Source: CAYTGR01 sp964437445
GTDB lineage: Bacteria; Chloroflexota; Anaerolineae; B4-G1; SLSP01
Direction: 5' to 3'
Length of the DNA stretch: 32,150 bases
NCBI GenBank assembly: GCA_964437445.1
Contig: CAYTGR010000052.1
Location: forward strand, 1 to 32,150
The position numbers were made by a program, and so were the translations under genes. A model generated the notes under the pieces. The model had not been told where the DNA came from. It was given only the letters and a program-made list of their open reading frames with translations, and did not search any database. Below, piece after piece: positions 7,323 through 15,468 of the stretch. The number at the start of each line of letters is the position of its first letter. Positions within the stretch are counted from its first letter, which is position 1.

Positions 7323-8750
7323 ATGACGATTCGTTTTGGCACCGATGGCTGGCGCGCGGTCATCAGCGATACGTTTACTTTTGACAACTTGCGGCTGGTG
7401 GCCCAGGCCATCGCCGATTATGTGTGGGAGATCAGTGAGCGTAAACAGCCGGAGGTAGTGGTGGGGTTTGACACCCGCTTCCTTTCGGACCGCTACGCGC
7501 AAGAGGTGGCGCGGGTGATGGCCGGCAACGCTCTCATCGCCTACCTGACCCGTGCCGATGTTCCTACCCCCACGTTAGCGTATGCGGTGGTGGAGAAGAA
7601 GGCCGAGGCCGGGGTGATGATCACCGCCAGCCACAACCCGCCGCGCTACAACGGCGTCAAGCTCAAGTCGGCGGCCGGCTGTTCGGCCTTACCGGAGGAG
7701 GCCCGCGCTGTGGAGGCGCTGCTGGAGCGCAACCAGCGCGAGGCCCGCGGCCCCAACCTGATGGATTACCAGGTGGCACTGCGTCAGGGGCTGATCCGCC
7801 GCTTTGATCCGGCCTGGCCCTACTACCAGCACCTGGCGACGCTGGTAGACCTGGACCTTATCTCCAGCGGTGAGCTGCGGATTGTGACCGATGCCATGTA
7901 CGGCTCGGCGCGCGGGGTCTTCCGCGACCTGCTGAGCCGCACCCGGTGTCGCCTCAGCGAGATCCGCGGCGAGATGAACCCTGGCTTCGGCGGCATCCAC
8001 CCGGAGCCGATTGCGGCCTACCTGCATGCTCTCGTGGCGGCGGTCCAGGCCGAGCATGCCCAGGTCGGGTTGGCGACCGACGGCGATGGCGACCGGATCG
8101 GCGCCGTGGATGCACTGGGCAATTTCGTGGACCCGCACACAATCTTCAGCCTGGCGCTGCGCTATCTGGTGGAAAAGAAAGGGCTGCGTGGTTCAGTTGT
8201 CAAAACCGTCTCCACCACCCGCATGGTGGACCGGCTGGCGGCTCGCTACGGGCTGCCGGTCCATGAAACCCCGGTCGGCTTTAACTACATTGCCGAGCAC
8301 ATCCTCAATGACGATGTGCTGATCGGCGGCGAAGAATCGGGCGGCATCACGATTAAGGGCCACATCCCAGTGGGCGATGGCATTTTGATGGGGCTGTTAC
8401 TGCTGGAGATTATGGCCAGCGCGCGCGCGCCGTTGCACGAACTGGTGGCCGATCTGCAACGCGAGGTGGGGCCGGCGCACTACGCCCGCCACGATTATCC
8501 CTTACACCGCCCGGTGCCCAAAAAAGAGATGACCGCGCGGCTCACCCAGCAACCGCCGGCGGAACTGGCCGGAGAGACCGTGGTGCAGGTCAGCACCCTG
8601 GACGGCGTCAAATACCTGCTGGCCGACGACTCCTGGCTGCTGATCCGCCCCTCCGGGACCGAACCGGTCCTGCGGGTCTACGCCGAAGGCCGTTCCCCGG
8701 AGCAAGTGAAGGCCCTGCTGGCTTACGGCGAACAAGTGGCCGGCCTTTGA
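7323..8750 (+). CDS. alpha-D-phosphohexomutase (phosphoglucomutase/phosphomannomutase)
   Basis: The 475-aa enzyme moves phosphate between the 1 and 6 positions of a hexose phosphate. ATG 7323 follows GGGAGGACCT; the longer frame upstream would run through the repeat. All four landmarks are present: TASHNPP (phosphoserine loop, about residue 100), DGDGDR (magnesium loop, about residue 255), GGEESGG (sugar loop) and RPSGTEP (phosphate-binding loop near the C-terminus). The length and TASHNPPRYNGVK favour a general PGM/PMM over GlmM, but the exact sugar cannot be assigned. The next feature, tRNA-Leu, has its own promoter. Confidence 0.9.
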   Translation: MTIRFGTDGWRAVISDTFTFDNLRLVAQAIADYVWEISERKQPEVVVGFDTRFLSDRYAQEVARVMAGNALIAYLTRADVPTPTLAYAVVEKKAEAGVMITASHNPPRYNGVKLKSAAGCSALPEEARAVEALLERNQREARGPNLMDYQVALRQGLIRRFDPAWPYYQHLATLVDLDLISSGELRIVTDAMYGSARGVFRDLLSRTRCRLSEIRGEMNPGFGGIHPEPIAAYLHALVAAVQAEHAQVGLATDGDGDRIGAVDALGNFVDPHTIFSLALRYLVEKKGLRGSVVKTVSTTRMVDRLAARYGLPVHETPVGFNYIAEHILNDDVLIGGEESGGITIKGHIPVGDGILMGLLLLEIMASARAPLHELVADLQREVGPAHYARHDYPLHRPVPKKEMTARLTQQPPAELAGETVVQVSTLDGVKYLLADDSWLLIRPSGTEPVLRVYAEGRSPEQVKALLAYGEQVAGL

Positions 8751-8760
8751 GCGGCGGACA

Positions 8761-8788
8761 TTGCCTCTTTTGCGGTTCAGGGTATAAT
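8761..8788 (+). promoter_or_regulatory. promoter of tRNA-Leu
   Basis: TTGCCT (8761-8766), a 16-bp spacer and a perfect TATAAT (8783-8788) lie 9 bp before the tRNA. Confidence 0.75.
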
Positions 8789-8797
8789 CTGCCGCGC

Positions 8798-8879
8798 GGG
8801 GCGGTGTCGTAACTGGCAGCCGAGCATGACTTAGGATCATGTGCCGTAAGGCGTGCGGGTTCAAGTCCCGCCCGCCCCA
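8798..8879 (+). tRNA. tRNA-Leu (anticodon UAG)
   Basis: The acceptor GGGGCGG pairs with CCGCCCC, followed by discriminator A. The anticodon stem CATGA/TCATG has loop CTTAGGA, giving TAG. A long variable arm (GCC GTAA GGC) marks a class II tRNA, and the T-arm is GCGGG TTCAAGT CCCGC. No CCA is encoded. Confidence 0.93.
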
Positions 8880-8882
8880 ACG

Positions 8883-8907
8883 GGGGGATGGGAAGCCCCC
8901 ATCCCCC
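8883..8907 (+). terminator. hairpin after tRNA-Leu
   Basis: GGGGGATGGG pairs with CCCATCCCCC around a 5-nt loop. There is no T-run. Probably a tRNA transcript end or processing hairpin. Confidence 0.5.
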
Positions 8908-8956
8908 AATAACTCACCCATCCGCGACTAACTGAGACTTCAGGAGGCATCGGCTT

Positions 8957-9580
8957 ATGAAAGATGTGGATTTGCCGGAACTCCCCCCCGAGCTCCGCAC
9001 CTCGGTCAAGCTGACCACGGTGGATCAGCTCTACAACTGGGCGCGTCAGCGTTCGCTCTGGCCGATCTTCTTCGGGCTGGCCTGCTGTGCCTTTGAGATG
9101 ATCGCCACGGCTGCCTCACGCTACGACCTGGGCCGCTTCGGGATGGAGATCATGCGGGCCAGCCCACGCCAGGCCGATCTCATCATGATCACCGGTACCG
9201 TGACCAAGAAGATGGCGCCCCAGCTGGTCCGGCTTTACAACCAGATGGCAGAGCCGAAATACGTGCTGGCGATGGGGGCCTGCGCCATCTCCGGGGGGCC
9301 GTTCAAAGAAGGGTACAGTGTCGTCTCCGGCGTGGACAAGCTGATCCCGGTAGATGTCTACGTCCCCGGTTGCCCCCCGCGTCCTGAGGCGCTGCTTCAC
9401 GGTATCCTGGCACTTCACGCCCGTATTGGGCAGGAATCCACCCGCCAGATGCGCGCTTTCCGCAAGGAACCGGATCAGGGCATCCCGGTGCCTTTATTGG
9501 GGCCGGATTTGGTGGACTGGCGGCGGTACGAAGGATTGATGGAGCCGGCCCGCGTGGAAGTGGATTGGAAAGAGCTGTGA
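8957..9580 (+). CDS. nuoB: NADH-quinone oxidoreductase subunit B
   Basis: The 207-aa subunit carries the terminal [4Fe-4S] cluster N2 of complex I, where electrons pass to quinone. The CC pair (GLACCAFE), the Cys in MGACAISGG and VPGCPPRPE are the four expected ligands. AGGAGG precedes ATG 8957. It heads a three-gene operon with nuoCD (35 nt downstream) and nuoI. No nuoA precedes it, which is unusual for a full operon. Confidence 0.96.
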   Translation: MKDVDLPELPPELRTSVKLTTVDQLYNWARQRSLWPIFFGLACCAFEMIATAASRYDLGRFGMEIMRASPRQADLIMITGTVTKKMAPQLVRLYNQMAEPKYVLAMGACAISGGPFKEGYSVVSGVDKLIPVDVYVPGCPPRPEALLHGILALHARIGQESTRQMRAFRKEPDQGIPVPLLGPDLVDWRRYEGLMEPARVEVDWKEL

Positions 9581-9615
9581 GAGGGGATGAAAACTCAACA
9601 ACGGAGGCCTCAGGC

Positions 9616-11376
9616 ATGGGTGAATTAAAGGGCGTGGCCGCAGATATCTTCCCGCGCTTGAATGAGCGTTTCCCCGGCGCTTTACAACCGGCCGAGCGCG
9701 ACGGGTTGGTGGTGGATGCCAGGCAGCTGGTGGCGGTGGCCCGCTTCCTGCGGGATGAACAGCAGTTTCATTACCTTTCCAGCGTGACGGCAGTGGATTA
9801 TCCCCAGCCAACGGCGGAGTTCCCGGCCCGTTTTGACCTGGTCTATCATTTCTATCGGCTCAGTGGTGGGGGCTACTTAGCCTTGCATGTCCATGCCGAC
9901 CGGGATAAGCCAGTCGTCCCCTCCCTGACCCCGGAGTTCCCGTCCGCCGATTTCCAGGAACGCGAGGTCTGGGACATGTTCGGCGTCCGCTTTGAAGGTC
10001 ACCCCGACCTGCGCCGCCTGTTGCTGTGGGAGGGCTTTGACGGCTTCCCGCTCCGCAAAGATTGGAAGGAAGCTTACTACGAGGAAGAGCACAAGCCCTT
10101 CAAGAGCCGTTTCCCCGAAGGGGGAGCGCCGGTGCCGGCCGAAGAACGCACGCCGCTCAAGGACAATCTCCGCTTCCCCGCCGGCTGGGAGCCGCAGGAT
10201 TGGGACTTTGAGGAGGCCGACCGGCTGCTCTACCAACGGATGCTTTCGGCCGACCGTGATCCGGCCAAGCCGCTTCAGACTGACGAGATGATCCTCAATA
10301 TGGGGCCGCACCATCCCAGCACGCACGGCGTCTTCCGGCTGGCCGTGCGGCTGGATGGCGAGACGGTGCGCCACCTGGAGCCGGTCTTTGGCTACCTGCA
10401 CCGCAACCACGAGAAGATCGGTGAGCGCAACACCTGGTTGCAGAACATCCCCTTTACCGACCGGCTGGATTACATCAACGGGATGACCAACAACCTGGCC
10501 TACTGCATCGCCATGGAGAAATTGTTGGGCTGGGAGGTGCCGGAGCGCGCTCAAACCCTGCGTGTCATCATGGCGGAGTTCGCCCGCATCATCAATCACA
10601 TGGTCGCGGCTGGCTTTTACGGCAACGATGTCGGTTTCTTCGTGACCGTCGCGCTTTACGCGATGGAGGAACGCGAACTGATCCTGGACCTCTTTGAGGC
10701 GGTCTCCGGCGGGCGGATGCTCTATAACTACATGCGTCCGGGCGGCGTTGCGGCCGACCTGCCGGAGGGGTGGGTGGAACAGGCTAAACTCCTGGTAGAC
10801 GAGCGGCTTCCTCGCAAGATTGAGCTGATGCAGACGATGATGCTGGAAAATGAGATCGTCCAGGGGCGTTCCGTCGGGGTGGGCGTCCTGCCGCCTGACC
10901 GGGCAATTGCCTTTGGCACCGCCGGCCCGGTACTGCGCGCTTCCGGCGTGCCCTACGACATTCGGCGCGCTGAACCGTATTGCGGTTACGAGCAATTTGA
11001 CTTTGACATTGTGACGGCCGAGCACGGTGATTCGTATGACCGGCTGGCAGTCCGCTTTGGTGAGATCTGGCAGAGCTTGCGGATCCTGCGCCAGGCGCTG
11101 GACCGGATTCCCGAGGGACCGATCCAGGCGAAGAAACTGACGCCCGGCCTCAAGCTGCCCGCCGGGGAGACCTACGGGCGGATAGAGGCTCCCAAAGGTG
11201 AGTTGGGATTCTACCTGGTCTCCGACGGCAGCGCTAACCCGTACCGCTATCACATCCGCGCTACGTCGCTGATCAACCTGACGCCGCTGAGTTATCTCAC
11301 GCGGGGTATGAAGATCGCCGACGTGGTGGCTATCCTCGGCAGCATTGATTTGACGATGGGGGAGGTAGATCGCTGA
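9616..11376 (+). CDS. nuoCD: NADH-quinone oxidoreductase fused subunits C/D
   Basis: ATG 9616, 8 nt after GGAGG, gives 586 aa. TTG 9565 upstream would overlap nuoB and is less likely. Residues 1-185 are NuoC-like (FPSADFQEREVWDMFGVRFEGHPDLRRLL). From about residue 220 it is NuoD-like (MGPHHPSTHGV, FGYLHRNHEKIGE, the C-terminal GSIDLTMGEVDR). It lacks the Cys pairs that bind nickel in the related hydrogenases, so it is a complex I subunit and not a group 4 NiFe hydrogenase. NuoC-NuoD fusion is known in several lineages. Its stop overlaps the nuoI start (TGATG). Confidence 0.95.
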   Translation: MGELKGVAADIFPRLNERFPGALQPAERDGLVVDARQLVAVARFLRDEQQFHYLSSVTAVDYPQPTAEFPARFDLVYHFYRLSGGGYLALHVHADRDKPVVPSLTPEFPSADFQEREVWDMFGVRFEGHPDLRRLLLWEGFDGFPLRKDWKEAYYEEEHKPFKSRFPEGGAPVPAEERTPLKDNLRFPAGWEPQDWDFEEADRLLYQRMLSADRDPAKPLQTDEMILNMGPHHPSTHGVFRLAVRLDGETVRHLEPVFGYLHRNHEKIGERNTWLQNIPFTDRLDYINGMTNNLAYCIAMEKLLGWEVPERAQTLRVIMAEFARIINHMVAAGFYGNDVGFFVTVALYAMEERELILDLFEAVSGGRMLYNYMRPGGVAADLPEGWVEQAKLLVDERLPRKIELMQTMMLENEIVQGRSVGVGVLPPDRAIAFGTAGPVLRASGVPYDIRRAEPYCGYEQFDFDIVTAEHGDSYDRLAVRFGEIWQSLRILRQALDRIPEGPIQAKKLTPGLKLPAGETYGRIEAPKGELGFYLVSDGSANPYRYHIRATSLINLTPLSYLTRGMKIADVVAILGSIDLTMGEVDR

Positions 11377-11957
11377 TGTACGGCATCGGGGTTTTAAAAA
11401 CGTTGGGCATTACGTTCTATCACTTTTTGATGACCTATGTGGATGAAATCCGCTACCTGGGCCGGCGTGACGATCCCAAGAACATCCCGGAGCGCCAGGG
11501 GCCGCTGGGGCACGGCGCGTTCACCCTGCAATATCCCCGCGAGCGGCGGTCAGTCCCGGAGCGGTCGCGCAACATTCCCTTCCTGGTGGTAGATGGCGAG
11601 ACCGGCAAACTGCGCTGCACCGCTTGTGGCATTTGTGCTCAGGCCTGCCCGGTCCAGTGCATCTGGATTGAGCGGGCCAAAGACCCGGAGACCGGTCGTC
11701 CGCAGAGCATGGCGGCGGCCTATCACCTGGATATCGGCCTCTGCATGAGCTGCGGTTACTGCGCTGAGTTCTGCCCCTTTGACGCGATCAAGATGGATCA
11801 GGATTGGGAGCTCAGCAGTTATACCCGGCCGGGCTTCTGGAGTGCGGAGCAGCTGGCCAAACCGGAGACCTACCACGCCCAGCTGCATCCTGCCGATTAC
11901 GCCGAGGAGCAGGCTAAGAAAGCCGCCAAGGCCGCCCGCGCCAGGAAATCGGCTTGA
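11376..11957 (+). CDS. nuoI: NADH-quinone oxidoreductase subunit I (2x[4Fe-4S])
   Basis: The 193-aa protein has two CxxCxxCxxxCP motifs, CTACGICAQACP and CMSCGYCAEFCP, that bind clusters N6a and N6b. The N-terminal hydrophobic helix (ITFYHFLMTYV) fits membrane-arm contact. The C-terminal tail is Ala/Lys-rich. It is the last gene of the operon and is followed by a strong terminator, so no nuoH, J, K, L, M or N follows here. Confidence 0.96.
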   Translation: MYGIGVLKTLGITFYHFLMTYVDEIRYLGRRDDPKNIPERQGPLGHGAFTLQYPRERRSVPERSRNIPFLVVDGETGKLRCTACGICAQACPVQCIWIERAKDPETGRPQSMAAAYHLDIGLCMSCGYCAEFCPFDAIKMDQDWELSSYTRPGFWSAEQLAKPETYHAQLHPADYAEEQAKKAAKAARARKSA

Positions 11958-11975
11958 GTGAGGAAGGTTCTGGTG

Positions 11976-12013
11976 AGTGACCGGCATCTTATACAGATGC
12001 CGGTCACTGTTTT
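11976..12013 (+). terminator. rho-independent terminator of nuoB-CD-I
   Basis: A 13-bp perfect stem (AGTGACCGGCATC and its complement) with a 7-nt loop is followed by GTTTT. It lies 18 nt past the nuoI stop. Confidence 0.85.
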
Positions 12014-12098
12014 GGGGGCGCAACTTTTCTCCCCTTGAGGCGTAATAAAAGTATAGGCTCGTTCTTGAGCTAACCGTTACAAGCAGGAGGGGAGAATC

Positions 12099-12914
12099 AT
12101 GAAAAAGGGGATGGTAAAAGGACTGGGTTGGTTGGTAGTTGTGGCCGTACTGGTTGTTTCGTTGGGCTGTTCGTTCACCGTCAATCTGCCGGAGACAGCG
12201 GAGGTAGGTGAACTGCAGCACGAATCGCAGACGGTGGAATTGGGGGAGGCCAAAACCGCTCGTGTGAAGGTCAACATGGGCGCTGGCGAATTGACGATTC
12301 GCGGGGGCGCCGACAGTCTGATGGAGGCCGATTTTACTTACAACGTGGCCGACTGGCGGCTGCAGGTGGAATACACCGTTGTCGGCGACCAGGGGCGATT
12401 GGAAGTGCGGCAACCGGATATTCGGCGCATCAACTGGGGCGATAACGTGCGGAACGAATGGGACCTGCGTTTCAACAACACGGTGCCGCTGGAGATGGCG
12501 ATCAACCTGGGCGCCGGCGAGAGCGACCTGGAATTGGGGGCTCTTAACCTCACCGAGCTGGACATCAACGGGGGCGCCGGCGACACCAGGGTAGATCTGT
12601 CGGGCAACCAAAGTCTGACCCGGATGAATTTCAAGATGGGGGTGGGCGCTACCACTTTTGATCTGCGGGGGGACTGGCAGCAGGACCTGGACGTTGATAT
12701 CAAAGGCGGGGTGGGCCAGACGACCCTGCGCCTGCCGTCGGAGATCGGCGTGCGGGTAGAAGTCTCCAGCGGGGTAGGCGACGTCAGCGCGGTCGGGTTA
12801 CACCGGGATGGCAATGCGTACATTAACGATGCCTACGGCAAATCCGACAGCACGCTTACCATCACCATCCAGGCGGGGGTGGGCGAAATCAACCTGGAAG
12901 TAGCGGGCGAATAG
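12099..12914 (+). CDS. lipoprotein with toastrack-type beta repeat domain (DUF4097/LiaF-like)
   Basis: The 271-aa product starts at ATG 12099 behind GGAGGGGAG. Residues 1-24 form a lipoprotein signal ending in VSLGCS. The rest is built of short repeated beta segments such as VNMGAGELTIRGG, INLGAGESDLELGAL and IKGGVGQTTLRLP. This is the pattern of toastrack domains found in DUF4097 and in the C-terminal domain of LiaF-type proteins. The family is linked to cell-envelope sensing, but no role can be assigned here. The gene stands alone between two strong terminators. Confidence 0.75.
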   Translation: MKKGMVKGLGWLVVVAVLVVSLGCSFTVNLPETAEVGELQHESQTVELGEAKTARVKVNMGAGELTIRGGADSLMEADFTYNVADWRLQVEYTVVGDQGRLEVRQPDIRRINWGDNVRNEWDLRFNNTVPLEMAINLGAGESDLELGALNLTELDINGGAGDTRVDLSGNQSLTRMNFKMGVGATTFDLRGDWQQDLDVDIKGGVGQTTLRLPSEIGVRVEVSSGVGDVSAVGLHRDGNAYINDAYGKSDSTLTITIQAGVGEINLEVAGE

Positions 12915-12934
12915 ACCCTCTGGTGACCATTCAA

Positions 12935-12973
12935 GTGACCGGCGCCCCTACGGACGCCGGTCACGCTTTTTTT
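12935..12973 (+). terminator. rho-independent terminator after the toastrack lipoprotein
   Basis: GTGACCGGCG pairs with CGCCGGTCAC and is followed by GC and seven T. The stem shares GTGACCGGC with the nuoI terminator. Confidence 0.9.
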
Positions 12974-12974
12974 C

Positions 12975-13002
12975 TTGCGCCTTGCCCGGTTAGGATTATA
13001 AT
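12975..13002 (+). promoter_or_regulatory. promoter, predicted leaderless transcript
   Basis: TTGCGC (12975-12980), a 16-bp spacer and a perfect TATAAT (12997-13002) end only 7 nt before the ATG at 13010. Transcription would therefore begin at or next to the start codon. Confidence 0.7.
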
Positions 13003-13009
13003 AGGCGGC

Positions 13010-13492
13010 ATGGACGCCGAACTACTGCTTCCTCATAAATGGACTCTGCGCGCCCGTGGAAAGCAGGTGGTCTTCGTCAAAAAGGCGGACGAGAGCACCG
13101 AGCATGTGGTGATGAAAGCATTGCTATGGGCGCTCTATCTGCCTGCCTATCCCAACCTGGCGGTAGAGATGCCGGTTGGCGATCGCTACCGCCCCGATGT
13201 GGTGGCCCTGGATGGGCAAGGGCACCCCTACTTTTGGGGGGAGGCCGGGGCAGTGAGCAAGGATAAGCTCGCGGTGCTGGGCCGACGCTACCGGTTGACC
13301 CATTTCGCGTTGGCTAAATGGGACACCGACCTGGAGCCGGTGGTGGCGCAGGTCCATAAGGCGCTGCGGGGGGTGGTGCGCCGGGCTCCGTTTGACGTGC
13401 TCTGTTTCCCTGCCGACAGCATAGAGCGGTTCATTGACGATGATGGCGTGATCTATCTCACCCACGACGACCTGGAGTGGGAACGGCTGTGA
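13010..13492 (+). CDS. YaeQ-like PD-(D/E)XK superfamily protein
   Basis: The 160-aa protein starts at ATG 13010, the first Met after the promoter; no Shine-Dalgarno fits. The middle contains YRPDVVAL, GEAGAVSKDKL and ALAKWD. This order of Asp, Glu and Lys on beta strands resembles the core of YaeQ-type PD-(D/E)XK folds, some of which are nucleases. Family assignment is by eye only. No partner gene is visible, as it is bounded by terminators on both sides. Confidence 0.55.
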   Translation: MDAELLLPHKWTLRARGKQVVFVKKADESTEHVVMKALLWALYLPAYPNLAVEMPVGDRYRPDVVALDGQGHPYFWGEAGAVSKDKLAVLGRRYRLTHFALAKWDTDLEPVVAQVHKALRGVVRRAPFDVLCFPADSIERFIDDDGVIYLTHDDLEWERL

Positions 13493-13500
13493 GGGTAGCG

Positions 13501-13537
13501 TAAACTTTAGTCCGCATCCGGTGGCAAACTAAAATTT
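13501..13537. terminator. bidirectional terminator between convergent genes
   Basis: AAACTTTAGT and ACTAAAATTT form an A/T-ended inverted repeat, with one mismatch, between the stop codons of the plus-strand YaeQ-like gene and the minus-strand channel gene. T-runs are usable on both strands. Confidence 0.55.
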
Positions 13538-13543
13538 CCCCTA

Positions 13544-15451
13544 CTATTCCTCGGCCAGGACGATGAGCTGATCCCCAGGGGCGAAGGTGATCGGCGCCGA
13601 TTTATCGGGGTTGAGCCGGACCCCGTGGTTCTTATCCTTATCCCAGGATTCCGCCTGGATTTTGTAACCCACCACCACCTGCCCGCGCTGCCGACCTGCC
13701 TCCACCACGGTGTAGAAGTTCAACGGGTGGCCGGGCGTCACATATTCCTCCACCGGTTTTAAGTAGAGCTCGGAGCCGGCCGGGTCAAAGAGATCGTCAA
13801 AGACAGCCACCAGCGCTTTGTTTTCGGAGATCTGGGAGAGCATCAGACTGACCAGCTTGTCGCTGACGATGAAGTCATCGGCTTGCGTTACTTCGGCCAG
13901 CTCGCGGTTGCGCAGGTCCAGCATCTCGCTCACGATGGAGAAGGTGTGCCCGTCTTTCTCGGCAATGTCGCGCAGGTGCAATAACGTGATCAGCGTGCGG
14001 GCATCGGCCTCCTGGGGGGGCAGCGTGCCGTCATAGCTCAGGACCAGGACGTGATGATAGCTGGTCACCGCCAGCCGGTCCAACTGCTGGCGGTCGGTGG
14101 TATCGCCGCGCCGGAAGGTCACAGTCTGGTTGACAAGCCGTTCGCACTGACAGGCCGCGCGAGCGGTGGCCTCGTCCACGTCTGCTACCACGGTGAGGGT
14201 GGACTCCGGCGGCACATAAGCATCCAGTTGCTGGATGATGAAGGGGACGCGCTGGTTCCAGCCCAGGATCAGGATCCGTTGGGGCGGGTGAACTCCGGGG
14301 GCCGGCGCGCGGATGGCGGCGGGCTCTATTTTGAGATCGGTCAACCCGGAAAGCCGGATGGTGTCATCGTCTTCTGAAATGGCAATGATCTGATCACCCG
14401 GCTGGATGACCGTCGCCATCGGGGGATTCAGCTGCACCTGCCCCGTTGCGTATTGCAGGCCAATGACCGCCGAGTCCTCGTATGCCAGAAGGGCCTCCCC
14501 AAAAGTCTTGCCCACCAGGGCCGGCTCTGCTTTGAAATAGACCTCGTCCCCGGCGAAGTCCAGCAGCTCGGTGTAGGCGGCTGCCAACCCCGGTTGGAGG
14601 GTGGTCTGGACGGCGATACGCGCGATCAGGTCGGCCGTCAGGATGACCTCCACTTCTTTTTTCCCCACCATCCGGGCGATGGCTGCGTTGGGCTGTTCGC
14701 GGATTTCGGCCACGATGTGGTAGGGCTGCGGGCGGCGGTTGGCAGCATTGAGCAGCGCCAGGAGCGTTTTGACCACCTGGGAGTCCGGATCTTCGGTCTC
14801 CGGTGACAGAATGATGATGGAACGCGCCCCATGAGGATTGATAATTTCCAAATCGTTCGGATCAATGGGGCTGCCCGTCCGGCAGACGACATGCGTGGTT
14901 CCCAACTCGGGCACCCGGTTGCGGATTTCGTCCTCCATTGTCACTTTGTCCTCGGCGGCCAAAATCGCGATACAGCGCCGTTTTTGATTGGCGTTGGCGA
15001 CAACCAGTTCGGAGATGATGGAGAAAATCTGCGGCGACCAGCCCAGGATGACGGTGTGGTCTTCTTCTACCACAAACGAGCGTCCCTTGCGCAGTTCCTC
15101 CAGTTTCCCTTCCAGGCCGCTGGTGAGGATACCAATGAGACTGCTCACGATGAAGACTCCCCCCAACGTTACGGCGAACATCGCCAGCAGGAAAGGCCAG
15201 CTGCCGGTATCGCCGCCCATGGTGCCGGCGTCCAGCGTGCGCATCAGGCCCATCCAGGCCACCTGCACGAACCCCGGTTGGTTTCCAGTTTCGTCGGTTG
15301 GGGCCACCCCGGTGACCACCACGATAAGCGAGATGAGGCCGATCAGGATGACCGAGAGCAGTGCCAGCCAGCCGATGAGGGCAATCGTGCCCTTAGACAT
15401 CGTTTGGTCAAACTGGTAACGTAACCGGTCGGAAAAAGTGATTTTATGCAT
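13544..15451 (-). CDS. CASTOR/POLLUX/SYM8-like ion channel with RCK domains
   Basis: The 635-aa protein starts at ATG 15451 behind GGGAGAG; an in-frame TTG at 15472 is less likely. Two transmembrane segments (about residues 22-50 and 82-110) flank a pore-like stretch (TLDAGTMGGDTG). A Rossmann TrkA-N/RCK-type region follows (HTVILGWSPQIFSIISELV), and a second such region starts near residue 365 (RILILGWNQRVPFIIQQLD). This layout matches bacterial homologues of the plant CASTOR/POLLUX channels, which conduct cations. The gene follows the ABC ATPase by 17 nt, so the two are probably co-transcribed. The ion is unknown. Confidence 0.85.
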   Translation of the reverse strand: MHKITFSDRLRYQFDQTMSKGTIALIGWLALLSVILIGLISLIVVVTGVAPTDETGNQPGFVQVAWMGLMRTLDAGTMGGDTGSWPFLLAMFAVTLGGVFIVSSLIGILTSGLEGKLEELRKGRSFVVEEDHTVILGWSPQIFSIISELVVANANQKRRCIAILAAEDKVTMEDEIRNRVPELGTTHVVCRTGSPIDPNDLEIINPHGARSIIILSPETEDPDSQVVKTLLALLNAANRRPQPYHIVAEIREQPNAAIARMVGKKEVEVILTADLIARIAVQTTLQPGLAAAYTELLDFAGDEVYFKAEPALVGKTFGEALLAYEDSAVIGLQYATGQVQLNPPMATVIQPGDQIIAISEDDDTIRLSGLTDLKIEPAAIRAPAPGVHPPQRILILGWNQRVPFIIQQLDAYVPPESTLTVVADVDEATARAACQCERLVNQTVTFRRGDTTDRQQLDRLAVTSYHHVLVLSYDGTLPPQEADARTLITLLHLRDIAEKDGHTFSIVSEMLDLRNRELAEVTQADDFIVSDKLVSLMLSQISENKALVAVFDDLFDPAGSELYLKPVEEYVTPGHPLNFYTVVEAGRQRGQVVVGYKIQAESWDKDKNHGVRLNPDKSAPITFAPGDQLIVLAEE

Positions 15452-15468
15452 AGTCTCTCCCAAAGGAT

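Noticed and set aside
9877..11253. 458-codon open frame on the minus strand
   Set aside because: Antisense shadow of nuoCD, which has clear family motifs.
9616..11376. Large subunit of a group 4 NiFe hydrogenase
   Set aside because: The paired cysteines that bind nickel are missing at both ends, and the C-terminus is NuoD-type.
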